This document shows, in pieces, positions 62,801-64,000 of a DNA stretch of 64,000 nucleotides. The DNA is from Arabidopsis thaliana (taxonomy: Eukaryota > Streptophyta > Magnoliopsida > Brassicales > Brassicaceae). The first letter of the stretch is position 1. Each line of letters opens with the position of its first letter. The notes beneath the pieces were generated by a model. It did no database searches. It was given only the letters and a program-made list of their open reading frames with translations, and had not been told where the DNA came from. The position numbers were made by a program, and so were the translations under genes. Location: contig NC_003070.9 of the NCBI RefSeq assembly GCF_000001735.4, positions 992,001-1,056,000 on the forward strand, in the 5' to 3' direction.

Positions 62801-64000
62801 GTCAAGGTATGAATTGTGTTTCTCCAACCTTTCTGGGTAGTTAAATTTCATTATTTTCGAGTGGCTTTGCAGAATAATTCTAAATAGTCAGCTTTGAGTC
62901 TCATGGTTATTTATCTGCTTTCTTTTCTTTCATAGAAACAACCAGAGATTCACCTATTTGCTGCTCGATTAAAAGAGCAGAATGGAGATATAGCTGGTGC
63001 TAGAGCTGCATACCAATTAGTGCACTCTGAAATTTCTCCTGGACTTCTTGAAGCAGTAATCAAGCATGCAAATATGGAATACCGACTAGTAAGCTTCAAT
63101 GGTGATTAAAGAACTAGTATAAGATTATTATCACTGGTTGTTTCCCTTACATGTCTCCTAATCTTATCTGTAGGGTAATCTGGATGATGCTTTCTCTTTG
63201 TATGAGCAAGTGATTGCTGTTGAAAAGGGGAAAGAACATTCCACAATACTGCCACTGCTGTATGCGCAGTATTCAAGGTTTTCATACTTGGTACGTCACA
63301 TGGTCTCTACACTACTAAGACTTTATAGTACTGATTTTTGAACTCGTTTTGTTTTGTTTTCGTGATGGAGTATGTAGTGATACTTTATAGTACTGATTTT
63401 TGAACTCATTTTGTTTTTGTTTTCGTGATGGAGTATGTAGTGATTTGGCTTCTTACTTTTCTTAATATTACTTTCAGGTCTCCAGGGATGCTGAGAAAGC
63501 TAGGAGGATTATTGTCGAAGCACTTGACCATGTACAACCGTCAAAACCTCTCATGGAAGCACTGATTCATTTTGAGGCGATTCAGCCACCACCAAGAGAG
63601 ATTGATTACCTTGAGCCACTTGTAGAGAAAGTTATAAAGCCAGATGCAGATGCCCAAAACATTGCAAGTTCCACTGAGAGGGAAGAGCTATCCTTAATAT
63701 ATATAGAGGTAATGGAAAAGAAAGAAGACAATTCTTGTTTGAACATGATGTATCTATATTATTGGTTTTAACACCCAAATGTGCATGGCCTTTGCAGTTC
63801 CTGGGTATTTTTGGAGATGTGAAGTCCATTAAAAAAGCGGAAGATCAACATGTTAAACTGTTTTATCCTCATCGGAGCACGTCGGAGCTGAAAAAGCGTA
63901 GCGCAGATGATTTTCTCGCATCAGATAGGACGAAAATGGCAAAAACTTACAACGGCACTCCACCTGCTCAGCCAGTATCCAATGCATATCCAAATGCTCA
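59803..64000 (+). CDS. PRP39: PRP39 pre-mRNA splicing factor, HAT-repeat protein (partial, 3' end outside)
   Basis: Ten exons are visible: 59803-60037, 60160-60269, 60546-60775, 61327-61494, 61807-62200, 62663-62806, 62936-63088, 63174-63290, 63478-63708 and 63798 to the window edge. The frame is open across them all. After an Ala/Ser-rich N-terminus come repeated half-a-TPR (HAT) units, recognisable by W-x-Y and aromatic spacing: [87 protein letters not shown]39 is a U1 snRNP component that helps define the 5' splice site. In plants, loss delays flowering through FLC regulation. An Ala/Glu-rich insert ([20 protein letters not shown]) interrupts the repeats. Locus At1g04080 by memory. Confidence 0.94.
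63320..63444. repeat. Tandem duplication of about 62 bp inside a PRP39 intron
   Basis: Copy 1 is at 63320-63381 and copy 2 at 63382-63444. They differ only by one substitution (CTCGTTTT versus CTCATTTT) and one extra T. The repeat lies wholly inside the intron between 63290 and 63478. High identity suggests a recent slippage or unequal-crossover event. Confidence 0.95.

Overview
The window is nuclear plant DNA. Genes are split by many short AT-rich introns with GT/AG borders, intergenic spacers are AT-rich and short (mostly 0.3-2 kb), and promoters carry telo-box (AAACCCTA-like) and site II (TGGGCC/T) elements. Gene content and order (NECAP, ABCI19, cactin, NDR kinase, CKI1, 3AT1, VPS2.3, PP2A B'', GBF4, PCS2, RIC8, FAO1, a small unknown, PSAT1, BARD1, an unknown, an acid phosphatase, SUVR1, TOM9, PRP39) match what I recall of Arabidopsis thaliana chromosome 1 around loci At1g03900 to At1g04080. 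That placement is memory, not a database search. Exon borders were worked out by hand from splice sites. For every complete gene I required the exons to keep one open frame.

Layout. 0-12 kb, plus strand: 3' end of a NECAP-type endocytosis protein, soluble ABC ATPase ABCI19, cactin, and an NDR/LATS-class AGC kinase. 13.4-16.1 kb: casein kinase CKI1, followed by a noncoding segment that holds a convincing H/ACA snoRNA-like structure. 17.5-21.2 kb, minus: an intronless BAHD acyltransferase (3AT1) and ESCRT-III subunit VPS2.3. 22-27 kb, plus: PP2A B'' regulatory subunit and intronless bZIP factor GBF4. 27.3-31.3 kb, minus: phytochelatin synthase 2 and a ROP-interactive CRIB protein. 32.8-35.6 kb, plus: long-chain alcohol oxidase FAO1. 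36.4-44.1 kb, minus: a small unknown protein, a 2.8 kb AT-rich spacer, and sterol acyltransferase PSAT1. 44.6-50.3 kb, plus: BARD1/ROW1 and an unknown acidic protein with a lipid-anchor-like N-terminus. 50.6-59.1 kb, minus: a HAD-type acid phosphatase, SET-domain protein SUVR1, and mitochondrial import subunit TOM9. 59.8 kb to the end, plus: PRP39, cut by the window edge.

The genes are independent housekeeping or specialised-metabolism loci and do not form a pathway cluster. Several have paralogues that, as I recall, lie together on chromosome 5 near At5g44000-44110, so this looks like one half of an old whole-genome-duplication block.

The most interesting observation is in the spacer after CKI1 (about 16585-16735). 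Two hairpins with internal loops are separated by an ANANNA hinge and followed by an ATA tail box, with 13-15 nt between pocket and box. The 3' pocket is complementary on both arms to the 18S rRNA helix-31 sequence around the universally hypermodified uridine (yeast m1acp3-pseudouridine 1191). I see no intact transposon, no virus-derived element, no tRNA gene and no CRISPR array.
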